Source: Planctomycetota bacterium (lineage in GTDB: Bacteria > Planctomycetota > Planctomycetia > Gemmatales > Gemmataceae). Taken from it: a stretch of 46,799 bases of DNA. The DNA lies in contig QWPF01000010.1 in the NCBI GenBank assembly GCA_003671255.1, positions 1-46,799 of the forward strand, written 5' to 3'. How positions within the stretch are numbered: the first letter of the stretch is position 1; each line of letters begins with the position of its first letter. Below, piece by piece: positions 1 through 9,506 of this stretch. The notes under the pieces are model-generated. The model saw only the letters and a list, made by a program, of their open reading frames with translations, did not search any database and was not told the DNA's origin. A program made the position numbers and the translations under genes.

Positions 1-318
1 TTTTAAAGGTAGTGCAGTGTGTAAGACGAGTTACGCCGACAAAAAAGGATAGTATCAAGATCAGAAAGGTCTGACGCTTCCATTTGTTCTTGGGTCGCAA
101 CCCCCACAATAATTATTTGTTTTTGGTTCGCAACTCTTGCAATTATAATGGCTTTGGAACAATCGGTTTTTTTATTTAATTTTATTGTGTACATTTGATG
201 AATGGTCATTAGGATACACACCTCGGTTCTAGTAAGTAGCAGGTTCAACCCGTCGAACAGTCGTGTTACTATGGATGGTGGCGACCCCTGCGTAAGAAAT
301 GAAAGATCAGGATATCCA
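1..318. other. Gene-free leader upstream of nrdJ
   Basis: No gene is convincingly supported before the chosen nrdJ start at 319. The stretch holds an imperfect tandem repeat (83-148, listed separately) and AT-rich sequence around 160-195 that could contain a promoter, but no clean -35/-10 pair stands out. A 68-codon frame runs on the minus strand from 209 to 3, and the tandem repeat falls in that frame as an 11-residue repeat. It has no recognisable family, so I do not call it a gene. I looked for a cobalamin riboswitch because nrdJ is B12-dependent and saw no B12-box-like sequence. Confidence 0.5.
83..148. repeat. Imperfect 33-bp tandem duplication
   Basis: Two adjacent 33-bp units (83-115 and 116-148) share 25 of 33 positions. 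Both begin TTTGTT and carry a GGTCGCAAC or GGTTCGCAAC core. The period is a multiple of three, so on the minus strand the units read as two related 11-residue peptides beginning III and ending Q-x-Q. The function is unknown. Confidence 0.65.
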
Positions 319-3300
319 ATGCGTATAAATCGTAACTTCACCGTTGAGGGTATGGATCCCTTTGCGTCTGTTAAATTCGTGCCACGAACTTCAAAGATCG
401 TGAACCCAGATGGCAAAGCCGTCTTTGAAATGAAAGATGTCATGGTGCCTGAGAAATGGTCTCAGGTCGCCACCGATATCCTAGCCCAAAAATACTTCCG
501 TAAAGCAGGCATACCCCGCAACTTTACCAAAGTGCCTGAAGAAGGTGTTCCTGAATTCTTGCAACGCAGTATCCCAACCAATGGCGATGCTCGGGACCTT
601 TGCGAAACAGATAGCAGACAGGTATTTCGAAGATTAGCCGGTTGCTGGGCTTATTGGGGCTGGAAGGGTGGCTATTTCTCTACCCCACAGGATGCCCAAA
701 GCTTCCACGACGAAATTTGCTTCATGCTTGCCAGCCAAATGGCTGCCCCTAATTCTCCACAATGGTTTAATACGGGCCTTCATTGGGCCTATGGCATCGA
801 TGGCCCTGCACAAGGCCATTATCGCGTAGATCCTATTTCAGGAAACATGGTCCGTTCCACCTCGGCTTACGAACATCCTGCTCCTCATGCTTGCTTCATC
901 CAATCCATCGAAGACGATCTCGTCAACGAAGGTGGCATCATGGATCTTTGGGTTCGTGAAGCCAGAATCTTTAAATATGGTTCGGGCACGGGTAGCAATT
1001 TTTCGAACCTTCGAGGCGAAGCAGAACCTCTTTCTGGCGGTGGTCGCTCTAGCGGGTTGATGAGTTTTCTTAGAATCGGAGATCGTGCTGCAGGTGCAAT
1101 TAAATCCGGTGGTACAACACGCCGAGCTGCCAAAATGGTTGTTCTCGATCTTGATCACCCTGATATTCAAGATTTCATCAATTGGAAAGTCGTCGAAGAG
1201 CAAAAAGTAGCATCGTTGGTAGTGGGCTCGAAGCTGCTATCGCGAGAATTGAACGCAATCATCAAGGCTTGCCATGCTTGGCCCAAAATGGCTGAGCGGT
1301 TTGATGTCAAAAAGAACCAGACCCTGCGAAAAGCAGTGTTAAACGCAACTAAGTTTTTGGTTCCTGCAAATTATATCGAGCGATCGGTTCAATTAGCCAA
1401 ACTTGGTGCTACCGAAATCGCCTTTGATCAATATGACACTGATTGGAATTCAAAAGCATATGCAACGGTGTCGGGGCAGAATAGCAATAACTCTGTTCGC
1501 ATAGATAATAAGTTCATGCAAGCCGTTATCAATGATGGTGAATGGCCACTTTATTTCCGCACTGAAAAAGAAAAAGCTCTTAAGGCTGGTCGTGAGCCTA
1601 AACCTTGCGAAACCCTGAAAGCAGTCGATCTTTATGATCAAATCTGTAACGCAGCTTGGATGTGTGCAGATCCAGGTGTTCAATTTGATACCACCATTAA
1701 TGAATGGCATACTTGCCCCGCAGATGGTCGCATCAATGCCTCTAATCCTTGCAGCGAATATATGTTCCTTGATGATACCGCTTGCAATCTTGCATCCTTA
1801 AACATGATCAAGTTTTATGATAATTCAACAGGTATGTTTGATGTTGAATCTTATAAACATGGTTGCTACCTCTGGACATTGGTTCTCGAAATCTCTGTAT
1901 ATATGGCACAATTCCCTAGCATTCCTGTGGCACAAAAGTCTTATGACTTCCGTACCTTGGGCTTGGGTTATGCAAACCTTGGCACCGTTCTTATGGTGCA
2001 GGGTATTCCCTATGATTCCCCTGAAGGCCGGGCATGGTGTGGCGTTTTATCTGCAATTCTGCATAACGCTTCTTATGTGATGTCGGCACGCATGGCGGGT
2101 GAAGTAGGAGCATTTTCAAGATACGAAGCCAATAAGCAATCGATGCTTCGTGTGATTCGAAATCACCGTAGAGCAGCTTATAAAACCGATGCTGCTGAAT
2201 ATGAAGGCCTAACCATCACCCCAGTTGAAATTGATCCTTCAAAGTGCCCGGGTTACCTTCTCGAAGCTGCGAGAAATGAAGCTGATCTAATGCTTTCGCT
2301 TGGTGAGAAACACGGTTTCCGTAATGCGCAAGTAACATGTATTGCTCCAACCGGAACCATTGGCTTGGTGATGGATTGTGATACCACTGGGGTTGAACCT
2401 GACTTTTCATTAGTTAAGTTTAAGAAGCTTGCGGGAGGTGGTTACTTCAAAATCATCAATTCTTCAATGCCTCCTTCATTGCAAAGGCTTGGTTATAAAC
2501 AATCTCAGATTGATGATATCGTTCGTTATTGCAAAGGTGCTGGGACTCTTAAGGGTTGCCCGCACATTAATGCAGAGTCTTTGGCTGCGAAAGGATTCAC
2601 CCCCGATCTCATCCAAAAAATTGAAACCCAATTACCCTCTGTGTTCGAACTTGGGTTTGCTTTCAATCGCTGGAGCCTTGGGGATGAAGCTTTGGAGAAA
2701 ACTCTTGGTATTCCCAAAGAGCGAATTGAAGCCCCAACTTTCGATGTGCTTAATGCGCTTGGCTTTAGCAAAATTCAAGTTCAAGAAGCCAGCGAGTTTG
2801 TTTGTGGAACCATGACGATCGAAGGTGCTCCTCATCTTCGTGAAGAACATTATGCTGTCTTTGATTGTGCCAATCGTTGTGGTAAGAAAGGCAAACGCTT
2901 TCTTTCTGCTGAAGCACATATTTTCATGATGGCAGCAGCTCAGCCTTTTGTTTCAGGTGCCATCTCTAAAACGGTTAATATGCCACATTCTGCAACTTTC
3001 GAAGATGTTAAGAATGCCTACATGTTGAGCTGGAAACTGATGATCAAAGCCAATGCGCTTTATCGTGATGGCTCTAAACTGAGCCAACCTTTGAATAGTA
3101 TTGCTGATGCAGAGGATATCAATGTTGATTCCTCAGATGATGAGGCAAAAGCAGATGAGAACCCTAATTCCCCAGTACGATTGGCGCAAAAGGTCGTCTA
3201 TCGTTACATTGCGAATCGTAGGCGCCTGCCCGATCGCAGGGCAGGGTACACTCAAAAAGCAAGAATTGGGAATCATAAAATCTATGTTCGCACAGGCGAG

Positions 3301-3963
3301 TACGATGATAACTCCCTCGGTGAAATATTCATCGATATGCACAAGGAAGGCGCTGCGTTTCGTAGCATGACCAACTGCTTTGCAATCGCTGTTTCTCTTG
3401 GCCTGCAACATGGTGTTCCCCTTGAAGAATATGTTGATGCCTTTGTGTTTACACGCTTTGAACCCAATGGCCCAGTTCAAGGTAATCCACATATCAAGAT
3501 GACTACTTCCGTAATTGATTACATCTTTAGGGAATTGGCTATCACCTATCTTGGTCGCCATGACTTGGCACATGTTCAACCCGAAGACCTTCGGGCGGAT
3601 GCGATTGATCGTGCCCCGACTACGACTCCAGATTATGAAGCTGATCTTTCAGATGAAGAAGCCGACGAAAGGGATGAAAAGTCTATTGCTAGGCAGAAGG
3701 CCTTCTTTATTCCCCGTACAGAAAATCTACGCCCTATGAAGGGCGCCAGCGAACAGCGTTATTCCTCTGGCAATCACACTGCTGCATCGCAAGAAGAATC
3801 GCATTCTGTATCACTTGCAGCCAAACCTGATGATCGAATTCGCGTTGCAAGGCTTAAAGGGTATGAAGGCGACCCATGTAATGAGTGTGGCCAGCTTACT
3901 TTGATACGCAGTGGTGCATGTTGCAAATGCGATACTTGTGGTGCAACCACCGGTTGCGGTTAA
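319..3963 (+). CDS. nrdJ: Adenosylcobalamin-dependent (class II) ribonucleoside-diphosphate reductase
   Basis: Reduces ribonucleotides to deoxyribonucleotides with a thiyl radical generated from adenosylcobalamin, and needs no oxygen. The protein is about 1214 residues, normal for the long NrdJ type. Visible features are the N-terminal segment [11 protein letters not shown], a redox-type Cys192 in [12 protein letters not shown], the active-site loop NPCSEY (Cys478, Glu480), and a C-terminal zinc-ribbon-like tail with CNECG and CDTCG pairs plus a final Cys, which fits thioredoxin-type regeneration. The reading frame is open back to an ATG at 202, but family alignment and the AGGA before ATG 319 (7-nt spacing) favour 319. 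It is followed directly by a strong terminator. The next gene makes its cofactor. No class I or III reductase is visible here. Confidence 0.96.
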   Translation: MRINRNFTVEGMDPFASVKFVPRTSKIVNPDGKAVFEMKDVMVPEKWSQVATDILAQKYFRKAGIPRNFTKVPEEGVPEFLQRSIPTNGDARDLCETDSRQVFRRLAGCWAYWGWKGGYFSTPQDAQSFHDEICFMLASQMAAPNSPQWFNTGLHWAYGIDGPAQGHYRVDPISGNMVRSTSAYEHPAPHACFIQSIEDDLVNEGGIMDLWVREARIFKYGSGTGSNFSNLRGEAEPLSGGGRSSGLMSFLRIGDRAAGAIKSGGTTRRAAKMVVLDLDHPDIQDFINWKVVEEQKVASLVVGSKLLSRELNAIIKACHAWPKMAERFDVKKNQTLRKAVLNATKFLVPANYIERSVQLAKLGATEIAFDQYDTDWNSKAYATVSGQNSNNSVRIDNKFMQAVINDGEWPLYFRTEKEKALKAGREPKPCETLKAVDLYDQICNAAWMCADPGVQFDTTINEWHTCPADGRINASNPCSEYMFLDDTACNLASLNMIKFYDNSTGMFDVESYKHGCYLWTLVLEISVYMAQFPSIPVAQKSYDFRTLGLGYANLGTVLMVQGIPYDSPEGRAWCGVLSAILHNASYVMSARMAGEVGAFSRYEANKQSMLRVIRNHRRAAYKTDAAEYEGLTITPVEIDPSKCPGYLLEAARNEADLMLSLGEKHGFRNAQVTCIAPTGTIGLVMDCDTTGVEPDFSLVKFKKLAGGGYFKIINSSMPPSLQRLGYKQSQIDDIVRYCKGAGTLKGCPHINAESLAAKGFTPDLIQKIETQLPSVFELGFAFNRWSLGDEALEKTLGIPKERIEAPTFDVLNALGFSKIQVQEASEFVCGTMTIEGAPHLREEHYAVFDCANRCGKKGKRFLSAEAHIFMMAAAQPFVSGAISKTVNMPHSATFEDVKNAYMLSWKLMIKANALYRDGSKLSQPLNSIADAEDINVDSSDDEAKADENPNSPVRLAQKVVYRYIANRRRLPDRRAGYTQKARIGNHKIYVRTGEYDDNSLGEIFIDMHKEGAAFRSMTNCFAIAVSLGLQHGVPLEEYVDAFVFTRFEPNGPVQGNPHIKMTTSVIDYIFRELAITYLGRHDLAHVQPEDLRADAIDRAPTTTPDYEADLSDEEADERDEKSIARQKAFFIPRTENLRPMKGASEQRYSSGNHTAASQEESHSVSLAAKPDDRIRVARLKGYEGDPCNECGQLTLIRSGACCKCDTCGATTGCG

Positions 3964-3982
3964 CTTTTTCGCGTGATTAAAT

Positions 3983-4018
3983 AAAGCAGACCACGAGAAA
4001 TCTGGGTCTGCTTTTTTC
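3983..4018 (+). terminator. Rho-independent terminator after nrdJ
   Basis: An 8-bp perfect stem AGCAGACC (3985-3992) pairs with GGTCTGCT (4005-4012) around a 12-nt loop and runs into TTTTT. It lies 21 bp after the nrdJ stop, so the adenosyltransferase gene probably has its own promoter. Confidence 0.85.
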
Positions 4019-4092
4019 TTTTTCAGGACTTCTTGACCTTTGCTGACTACCATGCTTGTGGTGATAGTTAACAGTACTTTTATTTGGGGATT

Positions 4093-4668
4093 ATGATGGT
4101 TTATCTCTCGAAGATTTACACTAGGGTTGGTGATAAGGGCCACACCGCTCTGGGTACAGGCGTAATGGTTTCCAAGGATCATCCGAGAATTGAAGCATAT
4201 GGCACCGTGGATGAGTTTAACTCTAATTTAGGCATGCTTGCTTGTCATTTGCCCCAGGGCGCAGATTTGGAGTTTCTACGAAGTATTCAAAATGATCTTT
4301 TTGATCTTGGAGCGGATTTGTGTGTGCCATCGGCTGATGGTGCGCCAGATAGTCGCCTGCGAATTCGCCCAGAGCAGTGGGTAAGGCTAGAGAAAAAGAT
4401 TGATGAGTGGAACGAAAAGCTTGCGCCATTGAATAGTTTTATATTGCCTGGCGGGTCTGTTGTTTCCAGCTGGTTGCATATTTGTAGGACTGTTTGCAGA
4501 CGCTCTGAAAGATTGGTAGTCCACCTTGCAAGCTTGGAATCTGTCAACGAACATGCAATTATTTATCTAAATAGGCTTTCCGACCTTCTCTTTGTGATGG
4601 CTAGGGTCTACAACAACAATGGGGCTGATGATGTGCTTTGGGCCCCAGGTAAATCACAAACCAAGTAA
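4093..4668 (+). CDS. pduO: Cob(I)alamin adenosyltransferase, PduO type
   Basis: Transfers the adenosyl group of ATP to cob(I)alamin to make adenosylcobalamin, the cofactor of the upstream NrdJ. The 191-residue protein shows the family hallmarks in order: the N-terminal KIYTRVGDKG ATP-binding segment, SKDHPRIEAYGTVDEFNS, LRSIQNDLFDLGADL, FILPGG, the helix RTVCRRSER, and LNRLSDLLFVMAR. The frame opens at TTG 4084, but tandem ATGs at 4093 and 4096 behind GGGGA are more likely starts. It begins a short run with the isomerase-like gene 23 bp downstream and the PHP-like gene after that. PduO-type is distinguished from CobA/BtuR-type by these motifs. The symbol could equally be given as cobO or mmaB. 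Confidence 0.93.
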   Translation: MMVYLSKIYTRVGDKGHTALGTGVMVSKDHPRIEAYGTVDEFNSNLGMLACHLPQGADLEFLRSIQNDLFDLGADLCVPSADGAPDSRLRIRPEQWVRLEKKIDEWNEKLAPLNSFILPGGSVVSSWLHICRTVCRRSERLVVHLASLESVNEHAIIYLNRLSDLLFVMARVYNNNGADDVLWAPGKSQTK

Positions 4669-4691
4669 ACCTACAAAGATTTGAGGTTAAG

Positions 4692-5522
4692 ATGGCACAC
4701 TTTATTCTGAGCGCTTTTGCAGATGAGATCTCCCCAGATCCTGTTGAACAAATCAAAGTTCTTGAAGCAAGCAATGTAAAGTTCATTGAATTTCGTTCGA
4801 TTTACCAAACCAATGTTTTGGATCTCACCGACACGCAAATCGCCGACTTTAAGAAACTTCTTGATCAACATGGTTTTGGCCTTAGTGCCATTGGTTCTCC
4901 CATCGGGAAAATCAAAGCCGATCAACCCTTCGAGCCTCATTTGATTCGCTTTCAGCGGGCGATTCATCTTTGTGGCGTTTTTGGCATCAAGAATATTCGC
5001 ATTTTCAGCTATTACCTTCCCGAGGGCGATCAATGGCCTAAGTGGAAAGATGAAGTCTTTCGTAGAATGGAAAAGAAAGTTGAACTTGCGAAGAATGCCG
5101 GGGTAGTTTTGCTTCACGAAAACGAACATGGAATCTATGGCGATTCTCCTGACAGGGTTAACGAGTTGCTTTCAAGGTTTTCCTGCGATCATTTTCATGC
5201 TGCTTTTGATCCCGCCAATTATGTCTTTTGTGGTTATGATCCTTGGGAAGGTTGGCTTAAAGCCCGTGATTACACCACTCACTTCCATGTCAAGGATTGG
5301 GTTGCAAATGAAAAACATGGATGTCTTGCAGGTACGGGGGGTGGCTTGATACCGAAAATAATTGCTGATGTTCAAGCGCGTGGTTACACGGGGTTTGCAA
5401 CCTTGGAACCGCATCTTCTTGGTGGTGGGCCCACCGGCGGGAATACCGGCCCTGAATTGTTCCCCAAGGCCATTGAAGCTTTCAGGGCTATTGTTGCCAA
5501 AGCTGGGGCTACGCACGCTTGA
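4692..5522 (+). CDS. Sugar phosphate isomerase/epimerase-like TIM-barrel protein
   Basis: A 276-residue protein of the AP-endonuclease-2/xylose-isomerase-like TIM-barrel family (IolE-like, TIM barrel without signal peptide). Likely metal ligands fall at the usual strand ends: Glu in LLHENEHGIYGD, Asp in HAAFDPANY, His in THFHVKDW, and Glu in FATLEPHL. These suggest a divalent-metal sugar isomerase or epimerase acting in the cytoplasm. The substrate cannot be told from sequence. It has a good ribosome site (GAGG before ATG 4692), lies 23 bp after the adenosyltransferase and 30 bp before the PHP-like gene, and so is probably co-transcribed with both. A functional link to B12 is not evident. Confidence 0.85.
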   Translation: MAHFILSAFADEISPDPVEQIKVLEASNVKFIEFRSIYQTNVLDLTDTQIADFKKLLDQHGFGLSAIGSPIGKIKADQPFEPHLIRFQRAIHLCGVFGIKNIRIFSYYLPEGDQWPKWKDEVFRRMEKKVELAKNAGVVLLHENEHGIYGDSPDRVNELLSRFSCDHFHAAFDPANYVFCGYDPWEGWLKARDYTTHFHVKDWVANEKHGCLAGTGGGLIPKIIADVQARGYTGFATLEPHLLGGGPTGGNTGPELFPKAIEAFRAIVAKAGATHA

Positions 5523-5552
5523 TTTCTTTCCTGAAGAATCGAGGTTTTTGAA

Positions 5553-6992
5553 ATGACCCTGATTCATCTCCGTGTTAGCGATGCGGAGACTCAAAAGCCT
5601 GTGCCCGTTCGTATTAGAGTTGCTGACCTTCTGGGGAATTCTTTTCATCCCCTTGGAAGGCAGCAATTTTTTTTAACCCAACCTCATATTGCGGTGGGTG
5701 GGCAGGTTGCTTTTGAAAACAAAAAATATTACTACATCGATGGTGCTTGCGAAATTGATCTTCCCGCTGGTGTTTACAACATCGAGATAACCAAGGGCGA
5801 GCGCTTTCATAGTGTTTCCAAAAATATTGAAATCACCCAGGGGCAGGCTGCCTTGCGGATTAATATTGAAAGAAAAACAAACTCCCCGTGGTTGAATTGG
5901 ATTAGTGGCGATGCTCGCTGTCATGATCTTTCTTACCCTGCAGCAGTTTTGGAAGGCTCAGCTGAAGGCTTGGATCTGGTGCACTTGCTTGTTTGCGAAA
6001 ATATTCTTCCTGGAACGGATGCTGTTGATGTCTCTAGGATTCTAGATTTTTCAGGGCAGGAAATCGCCTTTCAAAAATTTGGCTGCAGTCTTTTTGTGAA
6101 CACCCTTAATCATCATCCCTTTTTGGGAACCATTGGTATTATCCATTCCCACCGGCCTGTCTTTCCTCTCGTTTCTTCTTCCTCCGAATCACCAGGAATA
6201 TGGTCTTTGGTTGATTGGTGCAGGCAAGGGCATCGCAAGAATGGGCTTATTACCTGGGTTTTCGATGCTGCCAATGAATATCAAGGTGAAGCTCTTGCCG
6301 CTTTGATTTTGAATGAAATTGATCTTTATGAAATTTCTAATCTAAGCTTGGAAGATAACTCTCCCATTCTTTTTTGGTACACCCTTTTAAATGCAGGGAT
6401 TAAAACAAAAGCAGTTGGGTCCAGCGGCAAAGATAGCAATGCTGTTTTTCTAGGTCATCCAAAAACTTGGGCTAGAAAACAGACTTTGTCTGATATGCCT
6501 ACTCATTTATCCTGGCTGGAATCTGCTAGAAGTGGTGATTCATTCTTTAGCGTTGGTCCGTTTTTAGAACTTTCCATTACAAAAATCACCACTTTAATTG
6601 AAGTTCAACTGATTGCTCATGATCTTTCTCCAGAGGATGAAATCGAGTTGGTGATTGATGGGAAAGTTATAACCATCGATCGGGATAAAAGCTTGGCAAG
6701 TGTGGTAATTGTGAAGAATTTAGACCCAAGTGAGTTTGCATGGGTTAGTGGCAGGGTGATCAGTTCCCGCAATAATAAGCCTGCTGTTAAAGCACATACA
6801 AATCCTTTGTTTTCAACAAGCGCAAAGGGCGAAGTGGGCCAGCAAAAATTAGAGGCAATCAAAAAGCTTGAGATATTGTTTAATAATACCGAAACTTGGC
6901 TGCGTACCCTTCTACTGAAAGAAAATAAAAGAGTGGATCAGATTCTGGAATTTATTACTCAGGCAAAAGCTAAACTTGCTAGTGGTAATTAA
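5553..6992 (+). CDS. CehA/McbA-like PHP-fold protein with degenerate metal site
   Basis: A 479-residue protein resembling the planctomycete CehA/McbA family of PHP-domain metallohydrolases. The first ~110 residues look like a beta-rich domain. The PHP-like core follows: GDARCHD replaces the usual GDxHxH (the first His is Arg), then LLVCEN, TLNHHPFLGTIG, DAANEYQGEAL, and GSSGKDSNAVFLG where GTDSH is usual, then SARSGDSFFSVGPFL. The last ~130 residues are a second beta-rich region and a helical tail. No signal peptide is seen at ATG 5553, which has GAGG about 10 nt upstream. The lost ligands make metal hydrolysis uncertain; a binding or non-catalytic role is possible. It is the last gene of a three-gene run. 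Confidence 0.7.
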   Translation: MTLIHLRVSDAETQKPVPVRIRVADLLGNSFHPLGRQQFFLTQPHIAVGGQVAFENKKYYYIDGACEIDLPAGVYNIEITKGERFHSVSKNIEITQGQAALRINIERKTNSPWLNWISGDARCHDLSYPAAVLEGSAEGLDLVHLLVCENILPGTDAVDVSRILDFSGQEIAFQKFGCSLFVNTLNHHPFLGTIGIIHSHRPVFPLVSSSSESPGIWSLVDWCRQGHRKNGLITWVFDAANEYQGEALAALILNEIDLYEISNLSLEDNSPILFWYTLLNAGIKTKAVGSSGKDSNAVFLGHPKTWARKQTLSDMPTHLSWLESARSGDSFFSVGPFLELSITKITTLIEVQLIAHDLSPEDEIELVIDGKVITIDRDKSLASVVIVKNLDPSEFAWVSGRVISSRNNKPAVKAHTNPLFSTSAKGEVGQQKLEAIKKLEILFNNTETWLRTLLLKENKRVDQILEFITQAKAKLASGN

Positions 6993-7192
6993 AGGCACTT
7001 TCCCTGATGATATGGCATGGTGATGAACTAGAAGGCATGCCTAATTAGGCTGCTATTAAAGATCATTATGCTGGTGAGTGCCTGATTGAATTTGGTAAAC
7101 ATTGATTTGATGAATTGCAGGATGATAGTGAATCTTCCCCATTATAGTTGTGGAAAATTTTGTGTTTAATGGGTAAGTGATGAGGGTAAAGG

Positions 7193-7220
7193 TTCCAACA
7201 AGCCTGCTTCCTACTATAAT
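7193..7220 (+). promoter_or_regulatory. Likely promoter for guaB
   Basis: A perfect TATAAT lies at 7215-7220, with a weak -35 (TTCCAA, 7193-7198) 16 bp upstream. It would give a leader of about 25 nt before the guaB start at 7253. It sits in the 260-bp gap 6993-7252, which otherwise holds nothing I can name. Confidence 0.5.
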
Positions 7221-7252
7221 TTGCAAAACAAGCTTTTCTGAGGAGTTTCACC

Positions 7253-8734
7253 ATGTTGGATCGAATTGGTTACAAAGGAATTACTTTTGACGATGTCTTT
7301 TTAGAGCCCGCATACAGTGATGTGGTTCCCAGAGAAGTTGATTTACGCACCTTCCTGACTAAAAATATTAAGCTTAATATTCCCATATTATCTTCCCCGA
7401 TGGATACCGTTACGGAAAGTGATCTTGCGATAGCTTTGGCGCAAGAAGGGGGTATGGGCATAATACATAAAAACTTGTCCATTATTGACCAAACCCGCGA
7501 AGTTGACAAAGTTAAACGGAGCGAAAACGGTATTATTACCGACCCGATTACCTTGCCTCCGGAAGAGAAGGTGGTTAATGCGCGCAGAATAATGGAACAA
7601 AATAAGATAAGTGGTGTGCCAATCACCATCAATGGCCACCTCAAAGGAATTTTAACTAGAAGGGATTTAAGATTCCTAACTAATACTAATCAGCAAATTT
7701 CCGAGGTTATGACCAAGGAAAATCTAGTAACTGCTCCAGAAAATACAACTCTTGAGGAAGCTGAAACGATTTTAACGGAAAATAAGGTCGAGAAACTTTT
7801 GCTGGTTGACGATAAGTTTATACTGAAGGGTATGATTACGATTAAAGATATTGACAAATTGAGCAGCTTTCCAAGTGCCTGTAAAGATAGGCGAGGTAGG
7901 CTGCGAGTCGGAGCTGCGGTTGGGGTTTTTGATTTCGACAGAGTCGAGTCCCTTATCAAAGCGGGTGTTGATGTCTTGGTTGTTGATTCTGCCCATGGCC
8001 ATAGCAAGAATGTCATCGAAACGGTCAAGAAAATTAAATCAATGTTCTCGATCGATTTGATTGCTGGAAATGTTGCTACTCTTGAAGGAGCTAAAGCCTT
8101 GGTTGATGCGGGCGTTGACGCTGTGAAGGTTGGAATCGGCCCTGGTTCCATTTGCACCACCAGAATGATTTCTGGCGTGGGTGTTCCACAAATCACTGCC
8201 ATTAATCAAGTCGCTGCCGGACTTAAAGAACTTGGCGTTCCCGTCATTGGTGATGGGGGCATCCGATACTCAGGAGATATTACCAAAGCTATTGCTGCTG
8301 GTGCAAACTGCGTAATGCTTGGAAGTCTTCTGGCTGGTTTGGCGGAATCGCCTGGTCAGATTATTCTTTATAAAGGCCGAAGTTTTAAGACTTATCGTGG
8401 AATGGGTTCTCAGGGTGCCATGATGGCAGGATCCAAGGATCGCTACCAACAAAGTGGTGAATCGACCATTGATAAGCTAGTTCCGGAAGGCGTGGAGGGT
8501 CGGGTGCCATATAAGGGCCCGCTTGCCCCTTTTATTTATCAGCTCGTTGGTGGGCTAAGGGCAGGTATGGGTTATTGTGGTACTAAAGATATAGAAGAGT
8601 TAAAAACAAAAACTAAATTCATTCAAGTTAGTGGAGCATCCGTGGTGGAAAGTCATCCCCATGATATCTCCATAACGCACGAGGCCCCGAATTATTCTTC
8701 GAGGACAGACCATGCGCACAGCGATAGTAACTAG
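7253..8734 (+). CDS. guaB: IMP dehydrogenase
   Basis: Oxidises IMP to XMP with NAD+, the committed step of guanine nucleotide synthesis. The 493-residue length is standard. Visible features are the N-terminal [16 protein letters not shown], a pair of CBS domains at about residues 95-205 (adenine/guanine-nucleotide-sensing module), the catalytic loop GPGSICTTR with Cys301, [13 protein letters not shown] for phosphate binding, and the mobile flap after [14 protein letters not shown] precedes ATG 7253 with good spacing. The extreme C-terminus (about the last 12 residues, rich in His and Ser) lies in the overlap with the next gene and looks unconstrained. Confidence 0.97.
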   Translation: MLDRIGYKGITFDDVFLEPAYSDVVPREVDLRTFLTKNIKLNIPILSSPMDTVTESDLAIALAQEGGMGIIHKNLSIIDQTREVDKVKRSENGIITDPITLPPEEKVVNARRIMEQNKISGVPITINGHLKGILTRRDLRFLTNTNQQISEVMTKENLVTAPENTTLEEAETILTENKVEKLLLVDDKFILKGMITIKDIDKLSSFPSACKDRRGRLRVGAAVGVFDFDRVESLIKAGVDVLVVDSAHGHSKNVIETVKKIKSMFSIDLIAGNVATLEGAKALVDAGVDAVKVGIGPGSICTTRMISGVGVPQITAINQVAAGLKELGVPVIGDGGIRYSGDITKAIAAGANCVMLGSLLAGLAESPGQIILYKGRSFKTYRGMGSQGAMMAGSKDRYQQSGESTIDKLVPEGVEGRVPYKGPLAPFIYQLVGGLRAGMGYCGTKDIEELKTKTKFIQVSGASVVESHPHDISITHEAPNYSSRTDHAHSDSN

Positions 8735-9434
8735 ATTCTTGGCAGTAAGTTTTTCACTTGCTGCAGCTTTTGCAAATGCAGGGGAAGCCGAAGTTAAAAT
8801 TGGCTCAACTCCAACTCAAGGTCAGGTAATTGCAACCGGACTGAAATCAAAGGGTCCAAGCCGTGCAACCGATGTTGCAGGCCAGCCAATGCCCTTGATT
8901 AACGATCCCAAATCAGCTCAGGATTTGCTATCTGCGTACCAGATTCAGCTTGATCCACCTGGTTCAGAAAGGCTGTTCAGGCTGGAATCTGAAGATTCTT
9001 TGCGCGAACGAATGGGGCAGGAAAAAAAATCGGTCGATCAACTCGAACGACTTGTTTTTCCATCCGATGTTGTGCTCAGCACCAAGAAATACGATTACCA
9101 ATGGCGTAATAATAATTGGGCCAAGCACGATCGCAAAGTTGAACCCTATTATCTTACTTATGACAGGTTGTTCTTTCACGAAATCAACAGCGAAAGATAT
9201 GGTTGGGATTTGGGAGCAGTTCAACCCTTTGTCTCCACCCTTACTTTCTTCTTCGATTTTGTGACCCTGCCTTATCACATGGCAACCGATCCTTTCCGCA
9301 GGTATGACAGTAGCTCGGGCTATTGCCTTCCAGGCGATCCAGTTCCTTACATGTGGTATCCACCTAATGTAAGCGTGACTGGAACAGTATCCGAGTTGCT
9401 TACCATTGCATTGCTGATTGCAGTATTCCCATAA
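8712..9434 (+). CDS. Secreted or membrane protein of unknown function
   Basis: I do not recognise a named family. The 240-residue protein starts with a clear signal peptide ([23 protein letters not shown]). A basic, charged middle follows, then an aromatic-rich C-terminal half ([40 protein letters not shown]) and a hydrophobic final segment ([14 protein letters not shown]) that could anchor or pack in a membrane. The start overlaps the end of guaB by 23 nt, with GAGGA 6 nt before the ATG, so translation may be coupled to guaB. The gene ends before a strong bidirectional terminator. Planctomycete genomes carry many such proteins; a cell-envelope role is a guess. Confidence 0.75.
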   Translation: MRTAIVTRFLAVSFSLAAAFANAGEAEVKIGSTPTQGQVIATGLKSKGPSRATDVAGQPMPLINDPKSAQDLLSAYQIQLDPPGSERLFRLESEDSLRERMGQEKKSVDQLERLVFPSDVVLSTKKYDYQWRNNNWAKHDRKVEPYYLTYDRLFFHEINSERYGWDLGAVQPFVSTLTFFFDFVTLPYHMATDPFRRYDSSSGYCLPGDPVPYMWYPPNVSVTGTVSELLTIALLIAVFP

Positions 9435-9454
9435 AGAATACGGTTTAAAACAAG

Positions 9455-9483
9455 AAAAGGAGTGGTGTATGCCACTCCTTTTT
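9455..9483. terminator. Bidirectional terminator between convergent genes
   Basis: An 11-bp perfect stem AAAAGGAGTGG (9455-9465) and CCACTCCTTTT (9472-9482) closes a 6-nt loop. It is T-rich on the plus strand and has an A-run at the other side, so it can serve both the plus-strand gene ending at 9434 and the minus-strand M16 peptidase ending at 9507. Confidence 0.88.
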
Positions 9484-9506
9484 CGTTTTATATCAGAGAG
9501 TAGTGA

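Noticed and set aside
242-257. tRNA T-arm-like GGTTCAACC
   Set aside because: The flanking bases do not form a T-stem (GCAGG versus CGTCG), and no acceptor, D or anticodon arm can be built around it.
1-318. Cobalamin riboswitch upstream of nrdJ
   Set aside because: No B12-box-like sequence was found here or before cbiM/DUF4198.
3-443. Minus-strand reading frame of 146 codons
   Set aside because: Its first half lies antisense to the nrdJ N-terminal coding region; only the 209-3 part is free. It shows no family match, and a tandem DNA repeat explains part of its pattern.
3133-3579. 148-codon minus-strand frame inside nrdJ
   Set aside because: Shadow of the nrdJ coding strand, with no ribosome site or family features.
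319-3963. Intein or insertion in the unusually long nrdJ
   Set aside because: Length and motif order match the long NrdJ type; no intein splicing motifs were seen.
7014-7041. GGCATG/CATGCC hairpin after the PHP-like gene
   Set aside because: The loop is 16 nt and no T-run follows, so it is not a convincing terminator.
7690-8202. 170-codon minus-strand frame inside guaB
   Set aside because: Low-complexity (Ser/Thr/Ile-rich) shadow of guaB codons.
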